From the NCBI GenBank assembly GCA_027422505.1, contig JAPQWV010001393.1, positions 1 to 64,000 on the forward strand: a stretch of 64,000 nt of DNA, written 5' to 3'. The DNA is from Craterostigma plantagineum (taxonomy: Eukaryota; Streptophyta; Magnoliopsida; Lamiales; Linderniaceae). The position numbers and the translations under genes were made by a program. Every line of letters begins with the position of its first letter. Positions within the stretch are counted from its first letter, which is position 1. This document shows, in pieces, positions 21,329-32,634 of the stretch. The notes beneath the pieces are model-generated. The model ran no database searches. It saw nothing but the letters and a program-made list of their open reading frames with translations, and was not told the DNA's origin.

Positions 21329-22795
21329 TGATCGACACGTGGTGTGTGAATGGAAAGTGCGACAAGTAATAATTAAAACGAATACCTAATTACTATCACC
21401 GACGTGCGATAGGCAGTGGACCTATCGTTTGTAGTGCAGTAAAGTGAGTAAACGAGTATCGAACACAAGGAATAAATCAATTACTAGTAGTGACCTATCG
21501 ACTCGATATTTAGCCTAAACAAAATACGCAATTTGTTTGACGACTTATCCTAACAGATCGTTCCTAAATCAACTAGAGATTCAAATAGCACGCTTAAAAC
21601 TGATACGAAGCTTCAGATAATAAAGAAGTGCTCGGGATTCGAATCCCGCTAGGTGTTATCGACTAAGACAATAAAATCGTTCCAACGTGATCTTGACTAA
21701 ATCGCAGTAATTTCCTACCCGCTCGCGAATTTGCTGTCGCCCTAATCGCTCGCGGGGATCTAAAATTCAATAATTACTAACGGCGAGGATCGAGTATTTG
21801 CTTTCGCCCTATACTCGAATCCTATCTTCTATGAACGGCCTAAACGTTGTTTAGCTGTCGCCCTAAACGTTTTTCCACACGATCACTTTAACACATAGAC
21901 ATATTAAAGCGACGAAACATATTCATAGAACGATAAATAGTCAAAACACAAAATCACGATAATATACTCTTAAGTACGACTAATCCTAGCGTTCATCTAA
22001 TCCTAAACACAAACGAGATTTAGCTACGCATAATTGACGAGAGAACAACGAGAGAATTAGAGAACAGAGAAGGAAGACTCATGATTCTTGAATACTGGCG
22101 AATTATCGGCGCTTGCTTGATAAATCTTCGTTCTCTGATCAATTGGGCGTGATTTCTTCGTCGCTTCGTCTCTTGCGCTCCGGGATGTAATTCTGTGTTC
22201 TTTTCGCCCTAAATTCGTCCTTAGATGGTTTGGATTTGATCTCTGGTGAGTTGTGTCTTTTTCGGGGTCGAATTTGGACTTTTTATACTGATTCCCGTGT
22301 CGGTCACGGCCTGGGACATGGGCCGTCACGGCCGTGACCAACATCGCTCGCGTCTCGCCTTTTCTGCCCAAGGTCACGGCCAAGTGCATCATAGGTCACG
22401 GCCGTGACCATCATCGGTGGGGTGCTCTGTCTCGCGTCACGGCCAGACGCATTAAGCGTCACGGCCGTGACCGTCACCAGCGTGGTTCTCTGCCTCGCGT
22501 CACGGCCAGACGCATTAAGCGTCACGGCCGTGACCATCACCAGCATCCCTCTCTTTTTCCCGCTGTCCCGCGTCACGGCCGTGACGCGTAATGCGTCTGG
22601 CCGTGACCGAGGGCAGTGTTGCCCCTTTTCGCGCCGTTTTGCCTCGTTTTCGCTACTTTTCGCCCGAGACTCGTCCTAAGCTCCTTCAACAATAAAACAA
22701 GTGTAAATATATCGAATAAATGCATAATTTAATTGCTAAAGTTCTATTATACCCCGAATAAATAGTACGATAAACGCATTGAAATGTGTTTATCA
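21329..22795 (-). mobile_element. Solo LTR, 1467 bp, TSD GTATG, Tat/Athila-type
   Basis: The segment starts tgatcgacacgtgg and ends gtgtttatca, flanked by GTATG at 21324-21328 and 22796-22800. On the minus strand it begins TGATAAACAC, like the other TGATAA-type LTRs at 39366 and 54073. Its plus-left part shares the gagtatcgaacac-like block with the LTR at 44150-46150. No internal coding sequence remains, so it is a solo LTR. It contains the palindromic repeat cluster at 22290-22625. Confidence 0.85.
22290..22625. repeat. Palindrome-based tandem repeat (gtcacggccgtgac)
   Basis: The perfect 14 bp palindrome gtcacggccgtgac occurs five times (near 22325, 22396, 22462, 22522 and 22571), spaced 50-70 bp. 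Between copies, cctcgcgtcacggccagacg and cattaagc recur, giving a unit near 63 bp in the best-conserved part. It is strikingly GC- and CpG-rich against an AT-rich LTR. Confidence 0.85.
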
Positions 22796-24189
22796 GTATG
22801 CAATTCGGGGATGAAATGAATAGGGCATTTATATTTACCCGTGTATTATTCACCGTGTATATGAATATTGTATTCCAATAATTGATTATGGAATATTTGT
22901 TTTTATATAATTTTATATAGGTTTATTATTTGTTTACCATTAGTTCTTATTTGGCATCCGGTAAAACGGTAAATAAATAAATCCCATATATACGAGTTTA
23001 GTTATCGATTCTCATGGGATGAGAGAGGAGGCACCGGTGAGCTATTATTCTCGGATATTAAATTAGTCCATAAGTCTTAGATTTCAGTAGGGTGACTGAA
23101 TGTCGATTATGACTTATTTGTTGAAGACTCCAAAATGGTTGTGCCAACCATTCACTTGAGAAGTGGGAGGTCGTAACGTTGATATAAATTGAATCGGGGA
23201 TTAACTTATATTTGGACACGACTCGTAATCAATGATCATTCGATTAACAATAGTACTATACGTGGACCTTAGACCAAAGTGTCTTTGACGGAGTTGACTT
23301 CAGGGGTCTTGACTTGTCACTAGTTTTCTCGGCCCGCATTGTTCGAGGTTGAACATGGGTCGGCTGCGACATGCGGTCTTGACAACAAAGGGTGATAGCC
23401 GGTCATAGACGGTCGTGAGGGATTCACGGTCTTGTTAGTAATCGAGATATATGTTTTATGTATATTCGGTGGCGGGAAATTACAAAGTCTTTGGCCAAAG
23501 CAATAAGCTAACTCACATGGACGTGGAGTGTAGTTTAGTAATTTTGCCTTCACGAATTAATCATAGAGTCGAGTTAGTGAGTTTGACGTAACCATGATTC
23601 TCACTCGACTGGGACATAAGTGAAGGGTCTATACGTACTACGATAATCTATAGTCGTTTCGTGAAAACGATGAAGTTCGTTCTCAACACGGGATCCATTT
23701 GGTACCGCGGGATTGGCTAGGTGCTTACCGAATTATTGGATTCCTCCCTTGCCGGGTTGAGATGAACCAAGAGAGTCGGACTTAAAAAGGATCACTGAGA
23801 TAGTATCTATCAAAGAGAGATATAACGAGCTTTGAGTCGTTCATAATAATGGTACGTGAGTATTTGAAAAAAATATTTAAGTGTGTGCTTTGAGCTGAAA
23901 AATAATATTAAGCCTTTATTAGATATTGAGCTATTGGCCCAACTTTTAACACATGGGTAAAAATGGTATTTTATTTTTCTAATTTTCGAAATATATAAAT
24001 AAAAAAAATATTTGTTGCATGATTCATGTGGAATGCAAAATGCCAAAGTGTTGTTTTCTATTGTTTTAATTTTTGTATTACCAAAAATATTTTTAAGCAA
24101 AATTAACCCTTAGTGAATTTTCTTTCTTAGGTAGGCCATTATGTTTTGACATATTTATTTTCAAATCATTTTAAGCAAAATCATTTTCA

Positions 24190-24660
24190 AAGCTTGAATT
24201 TTTAAGGCAAGTAGAAATGTTCTTGGACAATTCCTAAAGTCCGCAATCCCAAAATGACCCATTAAATCTCCCGCATGGGCTTCCCTAATGATTAACTCTC
24301 GAATAGAACAATTAGGTAGACACAATTTATTAAGTCGAAATAGATAGCCATTTTGCTTAAAATAATCACCACATGCTCCCTGCGCACACTTAGAAAATAA
24401 TTCACTAAAATCACGGTCTTTATATATAAACCCTTGATGTGCTCAAAACCAAGTAATTTGGCGTCTAATGTGGAAAGTAACATATACCTGCGAGAAAAGG
24501 CATCGACCACCACATTCTCTCTACCTTGTTTATACCTGAGGACATCTGGAAAAGGCTCAAGAAATACCATCCCGCGTGCATGCCTTTTATTAAGTTTATG
24601 TTGGCCCTTCAAGTACTTAAGCGATTCGTGATCAGTGTGAACCACGAACTCATTCGGTAG
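24190..24660 (-). pseudogene. Gypsy RNase H and start of integrase
   Basis: The minus strand reads [20 protein letters not shown], then [31 protein letters not shown] and [19 protein letters not shown]. This is the RNase H C-terminus and connector of a chromovirus-type Ty3/gypsy element. Immediately downstream REAHAGDLMGHFGI matches the integrase zinc-binding start. The sequence then breaks off near 24190, so the integrase core and any chromodomain are missing. Confidence 0.8.
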
Positions 24661-25853
24661 GAGGTAATGCTGCCACGTTTCGAGAGCTCAAACTAAAGCA
24701 TACAATTCTTTGTCGTAGGTATGGTAATTAAGTGCCGAGCTCCCTAACTTCTCACTGAAGTATGCAATCAGCCGTCGATCCTGCATAAGAACAACCCTGA
24801 TGCCTACCCCGGATGCATCACACTCCACTTCAAATGGCCTATCAAAATTTGGTAATGCTAGGCAAGGAGGGTGGATAACTTCTGCTTCAGTGTTTCAAAC
24901 GCCTCCTCCTGTGCCGATCCGCATACGAATGCCGTATTCTTCTTGATTACCTATGTTGAAAGGGCAGTAATAGTAGTGAAGTTTTTTCCAAAGCGGCGGT
25001 AAAAACTCAACCCGTGAAAGCTTAGAACTTGCGCAACATTCGTTGGGGTTGGCCACTGTTGTATAGCTTTTACCTTTTCATCATCATGTACTCCTGTTGA
25101 ACTCACAACAAAACCCAAGAAAACAACATGATCAGTGCAAAATATGCACTTATCAAGGTTAGCATAAAGGGATTCTTTTGGTAGTACGATAAACACTTGA
25201 CGCAAATGCATTATATGGTCATCTAAAGTCTTACTATAAATAATAATATCCTCAAAGTAGACTACCACAAATTTGCCAATGTATGAACGTAAAACATGAT
25301 TCATTAAGCGCGTAAACGTACTAGGTGTATTTGATAACCCAAAAGGCATAACTAGCCGTTCGTATAATCCTAGTTTCGTTTTGAATGCCGTCTTCCACTC
25401 GTCTCCCTGTGTCATGGGAATTTGGTGATACTCACTCTTAAGATCTATTTTTTAAATAAACATGCACCATGCAACTAATCTATGAATGGGAAGTGATACT
25501 CACTCATCGAGCATATCATCTAATCTATAAATGGGAAAGTGATACTTAACAATAATGTTGTTGATAGCTCGACAATTGACGCACATCCTTTGCGAGCCAT
25601 CTTTCTTTGGCACGTGGAGGACCGGCACATCGCATGGACTCATACTTTCTCTGATGTACCACTTTGACATTAATTCTGAAATTTGTCTCTGCAACTCTTT
25701 TGTCTCCTCGGGGTTGGCTCGGTAGGCTGGACGATTCGGTAGTGCTGCTCCAGGCACAAAGTCAATCTGATGCTCTATTCTCCTAATAGGGGGGTAATCC
25801 AATTGGCATGTCTTGAACAGGCACATCCTTGAATTCCTGCAATAAAGAATCAA
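24661..25853 (-). pseudogene. Gypsy reverse transcriptase, altered active site
   Basis: Blocks on the minus strand are HQIDFVPGAALPNRPAYRAN, SPCDVPVLHVPKKDGSQRMC and VNCRAINNIIVKYHFPIYRL, then [20 protein letters not shown] and [13 protein letters not shown]. The last should read Y-x-D-D in a working RT; here the first Asp is Glu. A locally duplicated segment around 25430-25545 interrupts the frame between the two halves, and further stops occur towards RNase H. The polymerase is dead. Confidence 0.85.
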
Positions 25854-26057
25854 CGGTCAAGGGTAGACCCTGCCTGACTGATTAGCTAAAATAGCCTCTT
25901 TATAGACGAGTAAAATCATCGGCTGTGAAGAATAGTAAGCTTTCCTCACATCGCTAATCCTCGCCAACATAATACTCTTGTCCTTAAACTTATCTTTTTT
26001 CTTCCCTCTACATTTCCCTCGTTATTTTCACATTCTGATTTTACCTCATTTGATCTC

Positions 26058-26472
26058 TCAACATCTTCTCGTTTCTTTTTCTCGCTTTAATTGCTCAACT
26101 GTCCCTTTTTCTTTTTGCAATTTAATTTGATCTTCATATACTCGGCTTGGTGTAAGAGGTCTGAGAGTGTAGTTGCGGTTGTTGTGCCGTAGGGTGTACC
26201 TGTTTGCGTGCCCGTCGTGTGTTACCCTCCGATCAAACTGCCACGGTTGTCCCAATAGAGTATGCCCAACGTCCATTGGAACAACATCACAAAGCACTGA
26301 ATCCTCGTAGTTGCCAATGCGGAATGAAATAAGAACCTGCTTGTAGACTCGCACACCCCACCGTCGTTAAACCATTGGAGTCGATATGGATGTGGGTGTT
26401 TCGCGTTGGAAGCAATCTGTTCACCAATGCCACGCTCGCTGCATTCGTGCACCTCCCTCCATCAATTACCAC
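26058..26472 (-). pseudogene. Gypsy protease region
   Basis: Overlapping frames encode CTNAASVALVNRLLPTRN, then LISFRIGNYEDSVLCDVVPM and DVGHTLLGQPWQFDRRVTHD. This matches the flap and C-terminal segment of plant gypsy aspartic proteases (the D-x-L-L-G-x-P-W pattern). The usual D-S/T-G-A active-site triplet would lie just upstream and is not clean here. Frameshifts are present. Confidence 0.7.
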
Positions 26473-26539
26473 ACTACATACCTTATCTCCAATGTAGTGT
26501 GGAAGATGTTCTCACGCTGCTCCTGGTCATCTTGAACTA

Positions 26540-27826
26540 CTCACGCGTTCAAGGCACGATGAGATACCAACACAAGTTCAGTGGGTATTTCAACTTCTTC
26601 CCCCAAATCGCCATCCGTTTCTTCAAATTCGACGGCTTCTTCATCATCGGTCACTACCTCCCCTAAAGCAAGCATCGTCGTAGTTCTCTTGTTCGGACAT
26701 TGGCTTGCGATATGCCCAAGGTCCTGACACCTAAAACACTTGATGTTGCGGTTTCTTGCCACTGGAGCGTCAAACTTCTTTGGGGTGCTTGCAGTTGTAA
26801 TTGGCATCGTTGCGCTCGTCGAACTACTTGGCTTGGACGTTTCTCCACGCGGTCTGCATTAATTCCGCTCTCCCGCATCATTGCTCCTCTTGCACGTGGG
26901 CTGTTCAGAAAGTCGTGAATTCCTTGACTTGCCCTCGTCTTGAGCTGCCTCTCTATTTTTACCACGAAGTGTATCAGCTCTTCTAGTTCCACATAGTGTT
27001 GGAGCTCAACTAAATCATCAAATCTGAATTCAGTCCCGAGAGTAATCGGGCCATCGTTGACTCACGATCCTCAACAATGATGGCACGGATCATGGCGACC
27101 TCCATATCGCGGTAGTATTCTTCGACCGTGCGGCTGCCCTGTCGTAACCTTTGGAGTTTCTGGTATAACTCTCGATAGTAGTGAGGCGGCACGTACCTTT
27201 TATGCATTATTGCCTTGATTTCATCCCATGTCTCGACCGCGCGCTCACCAGCTCGCCTCCTCGTTGTCAACAATTTGTCCCACCAAACAACCGCATAGTC
27301 AGTAAATTCAGCCGCGGCTAAGGTTACCTTTCTGCACTCCGTATAGTTGTGGCAGTTAAAGATGAATTGGGTCTTGGTCTCCCATTCGAAATATGCTTCT
27401 GGATCACTCTTGCCCTGGAACGTTGGGATCTTCTGTTTTATGCATCCACTGTCATCACGATCACGCTCGGGCTGCCTCCTTTGTCGTTGATCGTCTTCGT
27501 CAAATTCGTCATTAGCGAATAAGTGAGTTTCCTCTCTGTAGTCGCGTGCTCGACGAGATCCATTGCGATTATGTTGTGCAGTTGCCTAGACTTGATCTAT
27601 CCGCTCGTTTATCACCTCAAGTTGTTGTTGCATCATTCGCTGCATCTGGGTGGTTATTGCTTCCACGAATAACCAATTACTTGGATTGGCGATGTCGTTG
27701 TTGTCAGATTTGGAACCGCCTGACATAGTGTCTGAATATTTTTTCTCTTTTTTTTTCCTTCTCTTTTTTTTCGTCTCTTGTTTTTCTTCTTCTTTTTTTT
27801 TTCGTCTTTTTTTCTTTCTTTTTTTT

Positions 27827-27869
<43 letters not shown>

Positions 27870-27885
27870 TTTTGCTCGACAAATA
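26540..27885 (-). pseudogene. Gypsy gag with CCHC zinc knuckle
   Basis: From the N-terminus the minus strand encodes an Arg/Glu/Lys-rich head built on a simple repeat, then NPSNWLFVEAITTQMQRMMQ. The capsid segment reads WDEIKAIMHKRYVPPHYYRE and LRQGSRTVEEYYRDME. A zinc knuckle CFRCQDLGHIASQCP follows. These are standard features of a chromovirus gag. Three frames are needed to read it, so it is a pseudogene. Confidence 0.8.
27827..27867. repeat. (CT)n microsatellite at gag start
   Basis: About 40 bp of uninterrupted ct dinucleotides. On the minus strand it is read as alternating Arg-Glu codons within the gag N-terminus. Confidence 0.95.
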
Positions 27886-28323
27886 TGCTCACTCGATAGA
27901 CTCTAGAATATCTTCTTGTCTTCTTGATCGAATTCGTCCACTCGCGCTTGGCAATACATTGAAGAAAATAGACCTTGACAGTTGAAATGACTTTTACGAT
28001 GTGTTGTAGCCCTAAGAAATCCAAATAAAAATAATAGGAAATATATATCTCTGCAGATTTTTTTTGGCTGCAATTTACTTGCTTTTTTTAGCTGCGATAT
28101 ATATTTTTTTTTCTTTTTTCGAAGAATTTTTCTTTTTTTTTGCAGATTTTTTTCGCAGGTTTTTCTTTTGCAGATTGTTTTTTTTTTCGCAGATGTTTTT
28201 CTGAAGAACGAGAATGAAAATAAAATATGAAGAACGAAGAAACCTCTGATTTTGTTATGCAAAAGGTTGATGTTGCGCCTTCTTGGTTTCTTAGAACGAA
28301 CTTAGATAACGAACCAAATGTGG

Positions 28324-28340
28324 ATTAGCTCTGATACCAC
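28324..28340 (-). other. Gypsy primer binding site
   Basis: On the minus strand this reads TGGTATCAGAGCTAATC directly after the LTR end TTATCA and two bases. It is the methionine-tRNA type PBS and fixes the minus orientation of the 24190-29066 element. Confidence 0.85.
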
Positions 28341-28341
28341 T

Positions 28342-29066
28342 TGATAAGGAACTCCGATCTATTTCACCCGAGACCCTGAATCCCAAAGTCGCACAGTGTC
28401 GATCGCCACGTAATGAACACTTGATGGATTGAAAGACGGCACGGACGGATGTGTAAAGCCGTACGATAAGTCTCAGATCTATTCCCACAACGCACTGCTT
28501 TTGCAAGAGATAGACAATGTTCGAACGTCGAACGAAAGAGTAAGAAAGACTCGAAGAGATTCAATAAAGAAACTCGAAATTATATATATCAAAGTCCGTT
28601 CTCTCTAATGAGAAATAAGACCTATTTATACTAGTAGGCTATGACTAATTATGGAAACAGAATAACAAACTAATAGATAATTAAGCGAAAATCTAGGAGA
28701 ATCTTTACTTAGTTAATATCTAATTAGTTGAATAAAAATCTTGCAAATCTCGTTCAGATCTGGTCCAAGGACGAAATTTGCATTTTGGTCCTTCAAATCT
28801 CCGGCAATTGCACTTAGTCCCTGAACTTCCCAAAATTGTAATTTATGCCCCGATCAAGTTCTGGAAAATTATATTCTGACCTCTTTATTCTGAGTTGCTA
28901 TGAACATGATCTCCTCTTCTTCAAGAACCTTTAATATGAGCGTGTTAAGTTTCTCTTTGAACTTCTTTTCTCCAAATCTTGTTACGGGCCTCCAAATCTT
29001 GTTACGGGCCTGATCGGTATTTTAATCGTCAACTTAGCTTGGTTTTGATTGGACTAGTTCGCATCA
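28342..29066 (-). mobile_element. 5' LTR of the gypsy element, 725 bp
   Basis: In plus orientation the LTR starts tgataaggaactcc next to the PBS and ends gttcgcatca. The copia gag resumes immediately at gctactccagcttcc, which matches 58182 onward, so the boundary is supported by comparison. A 20 bp tandem duplication (tccaaatcttgttacgggcc) lies at 28973-29012. The opposite TSD is lost with the truncated 3' end. Confidence 0.75.
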
Positions 29067-30175
29067 GCTACTCCAGCTTCCTTCTGTTTGGTTAGTTGAA
29101 GCTTCTTGGAGTAGTAGTTAGCATCCTTCTTCTTTGGAAGGGTTCACTCCCTGGCAAAGTGACCTGCTTTTCCACAGTTAAAGTATTTTAGTGTGTCTTC
29201 TGATGCTGTAGCTTCTGAGGACTCAGTTGGCTTCTCTTTATTCTTCGAGCTTGTGGTTCTAAGACGGTTAGCAGAAGATGACGACTTCTTCTTGAAGTAC
29301 TACTTCGTCATCTTTTGGTGACTAAAGCCAACTGTTTCCCAAATTCCCTACTTTCGGAAGGAAGTTCTGAATCCGATGATGCCTCATCCTCTGACGAGCC
29401 TGGAAGCTTGACATGGTTTTCCTTTCGAGGCGGGAGCTCCTCTTTCCTGAAACTAGAGCTATGGAGTCTTCGACATGTTTGCCCTTTTGCTTTTTTTTTT
29501 GTATCTCGCAGACGTCTTCTTCATGTTGTGCAAGGTTGTCAAAAATACCATAAATATCCATCTCATCCACGTCTTTGTTCTGTCAGAGTTGGGTTGATAT
29601 CTTTTTCCACTCGATGGGTGGCGATGACAGAAACCGAATATTCATCTCCATATTCGTCTTTTTTATCTCAATCTTTCTCATTTCGTTGAGAAGGGTGAGG
29701 TACCACTGATAAAGATCATGTAAGCTCTCCTCATGCTTAGCTTTGAAGGAATCATACGCCGTGAGTATGTTAGCCTTCTTAGCCTTGACGCCTACTTCGG
29801 TTCTTTGTATCATCCACTCCAGTTCATCCCACATCCCTTTAGCCGTCCGGGGGCTATGTTGTCTGTAGATATCGTTGGGGTGCCATGCATTAGCATGTTC
29901 TTAGCTATTAAATCAGCCTTTGCTCTTAATCTCTTGCTCCCGTCATATTCACTCGTAAGTTTCAGTCTTCTATCGGGTTCGACGGGAGGATTATTAGCAT
30001 TGTCAACTTCTTGATTCACCCAAAACTGTGTTGGTCCCTCTTCGAGTGACTTTAATAAATTCTACGCCTGATCTTTGAGCTCAATGAAGTTCATGAACCG
30101 ACTTCTCTAGACGGTGTATTCACCTCTCTTAAGAATCGGAGGACGGTAGTCATTTCCTAGCGCATATGCATCCAT
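29067..30175 (-). pseudogene. Copia gag (family A)
   Basis: The start ATG is at 30173-30175 (MDAYALGNDY). Downstream blocks are KLTSEYDGSKRLRAKADLIA, then MWDELEWMIQRTEVGVKAKK and ANILTAYDSFKAKHEESLHD. These match 58817-59368 closely, so this is the same copia family. The capsid is of the UBN2 type common in copia elements. It is broken by several frameshifts and cut at 29067 by the gypsy insertion. Confidence 0.8.
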
Positions 30176-31271
30176 TTTTGTTTTTCTTCAATTTGAGTTG
30201 ATGAAGGATCTTCGTTGGTGTTTTGATTATATGAGTAGATGTAGTGTGCCTCACAAGTAACAGATCTGTCAGTAGCGTTCGATTCAGAAATGATCGAGAA
30301 TTATTTTTGATTAATGCTTTAATGTTTGATCAAAAATAATTTCGTCGATTTAGAATGGTATAACTATTTTTTGCGCACCAAATACTGTTTGAGATAGATT
30401 TTTCAAGCGAAAAATAATAATTGAAATTTTTAACTGTCGAAAAATTTTGTTGACTTGAATTCAAAACGTAACCTTTTTCAAAGTATTGGCTCGAAACCTG
30501 GCGGTCGAAAAAGTTTTTCGATGCGTTAATTAATTTTGGTCGTCTGGAAACAATAGGTTGACCGAAAAATTTTACGAGCAAAAGTTATTTTTATCCCAAA
30601 GTCAAACAAGGATGTCTGACCGAGAAATTTTTCGAGAGAAGAAGTTTTACGCGGGGGTCAAAATAGTCAATTCTCGTCGAAAATAGCTCTCGAAAAATTT
30701 TTCTACTAAAGACGTTCTTGACAGCAGCAATTTCAGTAGCAAATTAGTATTCTAATTAAAATTATTTTAGCACGAAGTTTTTCGATCGAGAAAATAGATC
30801 TGATCGAAGAACTTAGCGAGAAAATAAATATCGCACAAATAGTCATAGAATACGATTTAACACTGAATTCAGACATATACTGAAAATTAATCGATGAAAC
30901 TACAAGTATATGCTCGAAATCAGCTAAGGATTGCTCACAAACAGAATATTAAACATGTTTGAAGCAAATAATGTTCAATTTAGCAGAAACCAGAACATGT
31001 TCACACTGTTCTTCGCGCAATCAGTATAATCTCAGTATCAAATATTCAGTCTAAATGATGATTCTGATTGCTAATAATCCTAATAAATTTATACTACTTA
31101 GACGAGCAAAAAACATCAAATTCAAATCAGATAACCACAGAATTAATCAAATCAGATCGAAATTCGTTTTCGCGCCAACTTTTCTTCGCACAAAACAGTT
31201 TCAGAATTAAATTTCGATCTGAACTCTAACAATTTAGATTCAAAACAGTTCGAATCTGATCCGATACCAAT
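30176..31271 (-). mobile_element. Copia family A 5' leader and PBS
   Basis: This 1.1 kb lies between the LTR and gag on the minus strand. It contains repeated gaaaaatttttcg and ggtcgaaaa words. A PBS-like sequence TTGGTATCGGATCAG is read on the minus strand at 31256-31271, a variant of the methionine-tRNA PBS. The same leader is recognisable at 12690-13208 and 59370-59800. Confidence 0.7.
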
Positions 31272-31622
31272 TGTTAGCTCCTCGATTATCAACTCTATCA
31301 ATCATAGGCTAGAAATCTCAGATTTTCGATGAGAATTATGGAGACTAAACCTTAGATCGAAAATCTCTTTTTCACTCGTGAGAGAGAATTCTTAGTGTGA
31401 GAAAGTGTTTTCTTACTTTCTCTCTCTAGAATATGATTTGCAAGCCTTTAAGATCAATTGACTAAATTTTTCTATTAAGCTCATTCTTTACAATCCTATT
31501 TATACCAAATAAACTTGGTATAAATATCAAACAAGTCCTAAACTAAGGACAAATACAAATAAAGCTTTTAATTACAAGGACAGCTAATTAAATCAAATCA
31601 CAATTCTAAGTTGCATTCAACA
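31272..31622 (-). mobile_element. Copia family A LTR, copy 2 (351 bp)
   Basis: In plus orientation it runs from tgttagctcctcg to gcattcaaca. It is the same length as copy 1 and shares the block ctttctctctctagaatatg and a tataccaaa...cttggtataaat inverted pair. It is the 5' LTR of the element carrying the gag at 29067-30175. Confidence 0.85.
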
Positions 31623-32268
31623 TTGTGGTTGTTTGAGCGGACACCTGTGATCACCTTCTGCCGACCTGAGCTTTAACTTGCGATTCCATCACTGCACGAG
31701 TGATTCATCCTTATCACCACCCTCCATCCCTATATGCTGTCTTCGGACGTGTTGTCTTCGGAAGTGTTGTTTTCGGACATGAGCAATACACGAAGAGGCA
31801 AGGTTGATTTTTACGGCACCTGAAGGGAAGGACAAGTTCTGGAGGCCCTTCGGTAGCGAGCTGTTTCCTTTCAGGAATTGGAGATTATAATGTCTAGTGT
31901 GCGACTTGTTTCAGTTGTGTATTGGGACCACTAATCGAATTTGTAACCAGCTAAGGTGACACTATAGTGATTGATTAAATTCTTGATAAGTAAACCTCAA
32001 GGGGAGGAGGAAACCCCAGTTGGGGATATAACCTTCCTGTCTCGCTTTTACTTTTCAGTTATTTCCTTTTTCCTGTGAGACAGAACCAATACACATCTGA
32101 CGTAACTAAGATATAGCAGGCATCATACACTTGCATAAGTAGGCATATCTAGGATTTACATCGTAGGATTCTTGCAATGAAGAAGCAAAATTTTATAAAG
32201 CGTAATTCACCCCCCCTCTTAGGCATATAATTTTATCTTCACATATGTATTATCGTAATTAATATATA
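31623..32268. other. Unassigned sequence flanking the copia LTR
   Basis: I find no gene. It contains a triple repeat of cttcgga-cgtgttg near 31740-31780 and an aattcaccccccctctta motif near 32205 that resembles plant retroelement leader sequence. The origin is unresolved. Confidence 0.4.
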
Positions 32269-32634
32269 GAGGTTTGTTATGGTGCCCACCTACCGTGAGC
32301 ATCATAAGCAAATCTCTCAATTTTTTGCTTTATTTCGATTTCCAACGCCATCAACATCTCCGTAGACCCTCTCATATCCATTGCTAACATAAATCGCCAT
32401 CTACAACACGTTAATTTTTAAGAAAATCATCACATCGGTACGTCGTCTACATGTGAATAATAATATAAATTTTCTCAAAACTTAACGTGTTGGAGATGAC
32501 GATTTATGTTAGGATATGAGAGGGTCTACGGAGGTGTTGATGGCGTTGTAAATCGAAATAAAGCAAAAATTGAGAGATTTGCTTATGGTGCTCACGGTGG
32601 TTTCTCACGGTAGGTGGGCACCATAGCAAACCAC
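32269..32634. mobile_element. Foldback MITE, 366 bp, TSD aatatata
   Basis: The left arm (gaggtttgttatggtgccca...) is the near-complete reverse complement of the right arm (...tgggcaccatagcaaaccac), and the arms meet near 32440. Flanks are aatatata at 32261-32268 and 32635-32642. An 8 bp TSD would fit a hAT-type MITE, but the flank is low-complexity AT, so the superfamily is uncertain. Confidence 0.8.

Larger units (their letters stand above)
21305..24190. mobile_element. Unresolved LTR-like element containing a solo LTR
   Basis: At 21305 the copia integrase stops and a typical LTR start TGTTAGGGATATGCCC begins, preceded by gttct. Removing the solo LTR at 21329-22795 and one TSD copy joins it to caattcggggatgaaatg, continuing the same AT-rich unit to about 24190. 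I find no far end with the expected CA and gttct, so it is truncated or longer than expected. The interior has no ORF with recognisable domains. It may be a large copia LTR or a non-autonomous element. Confidence 0.45.

Noticed and set aside
21625..21655. tRNA T-arm-like sequence (cgggattcgaatcccg)
   Set aside because: It is a perfect local palindrome inside an LTR. No acceptor stem, D-arm or anticodon arm can be folded around it.
22304..22679. ORFs over the gtcacggcc repeat
   Set aside because: Open frames on both strands are caused by the CpG-rich tandem repeat; the products are periodic and meaningless.
27650..27985. A plus-strand ORF with a Phe/Ser/Leu-rich product resembling a membrane protein
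   Set aside because: It is the antisense of the gag microsatellite and Lys/Glu-rich region. The hydrophobicity comes from T-rich simple sequence.
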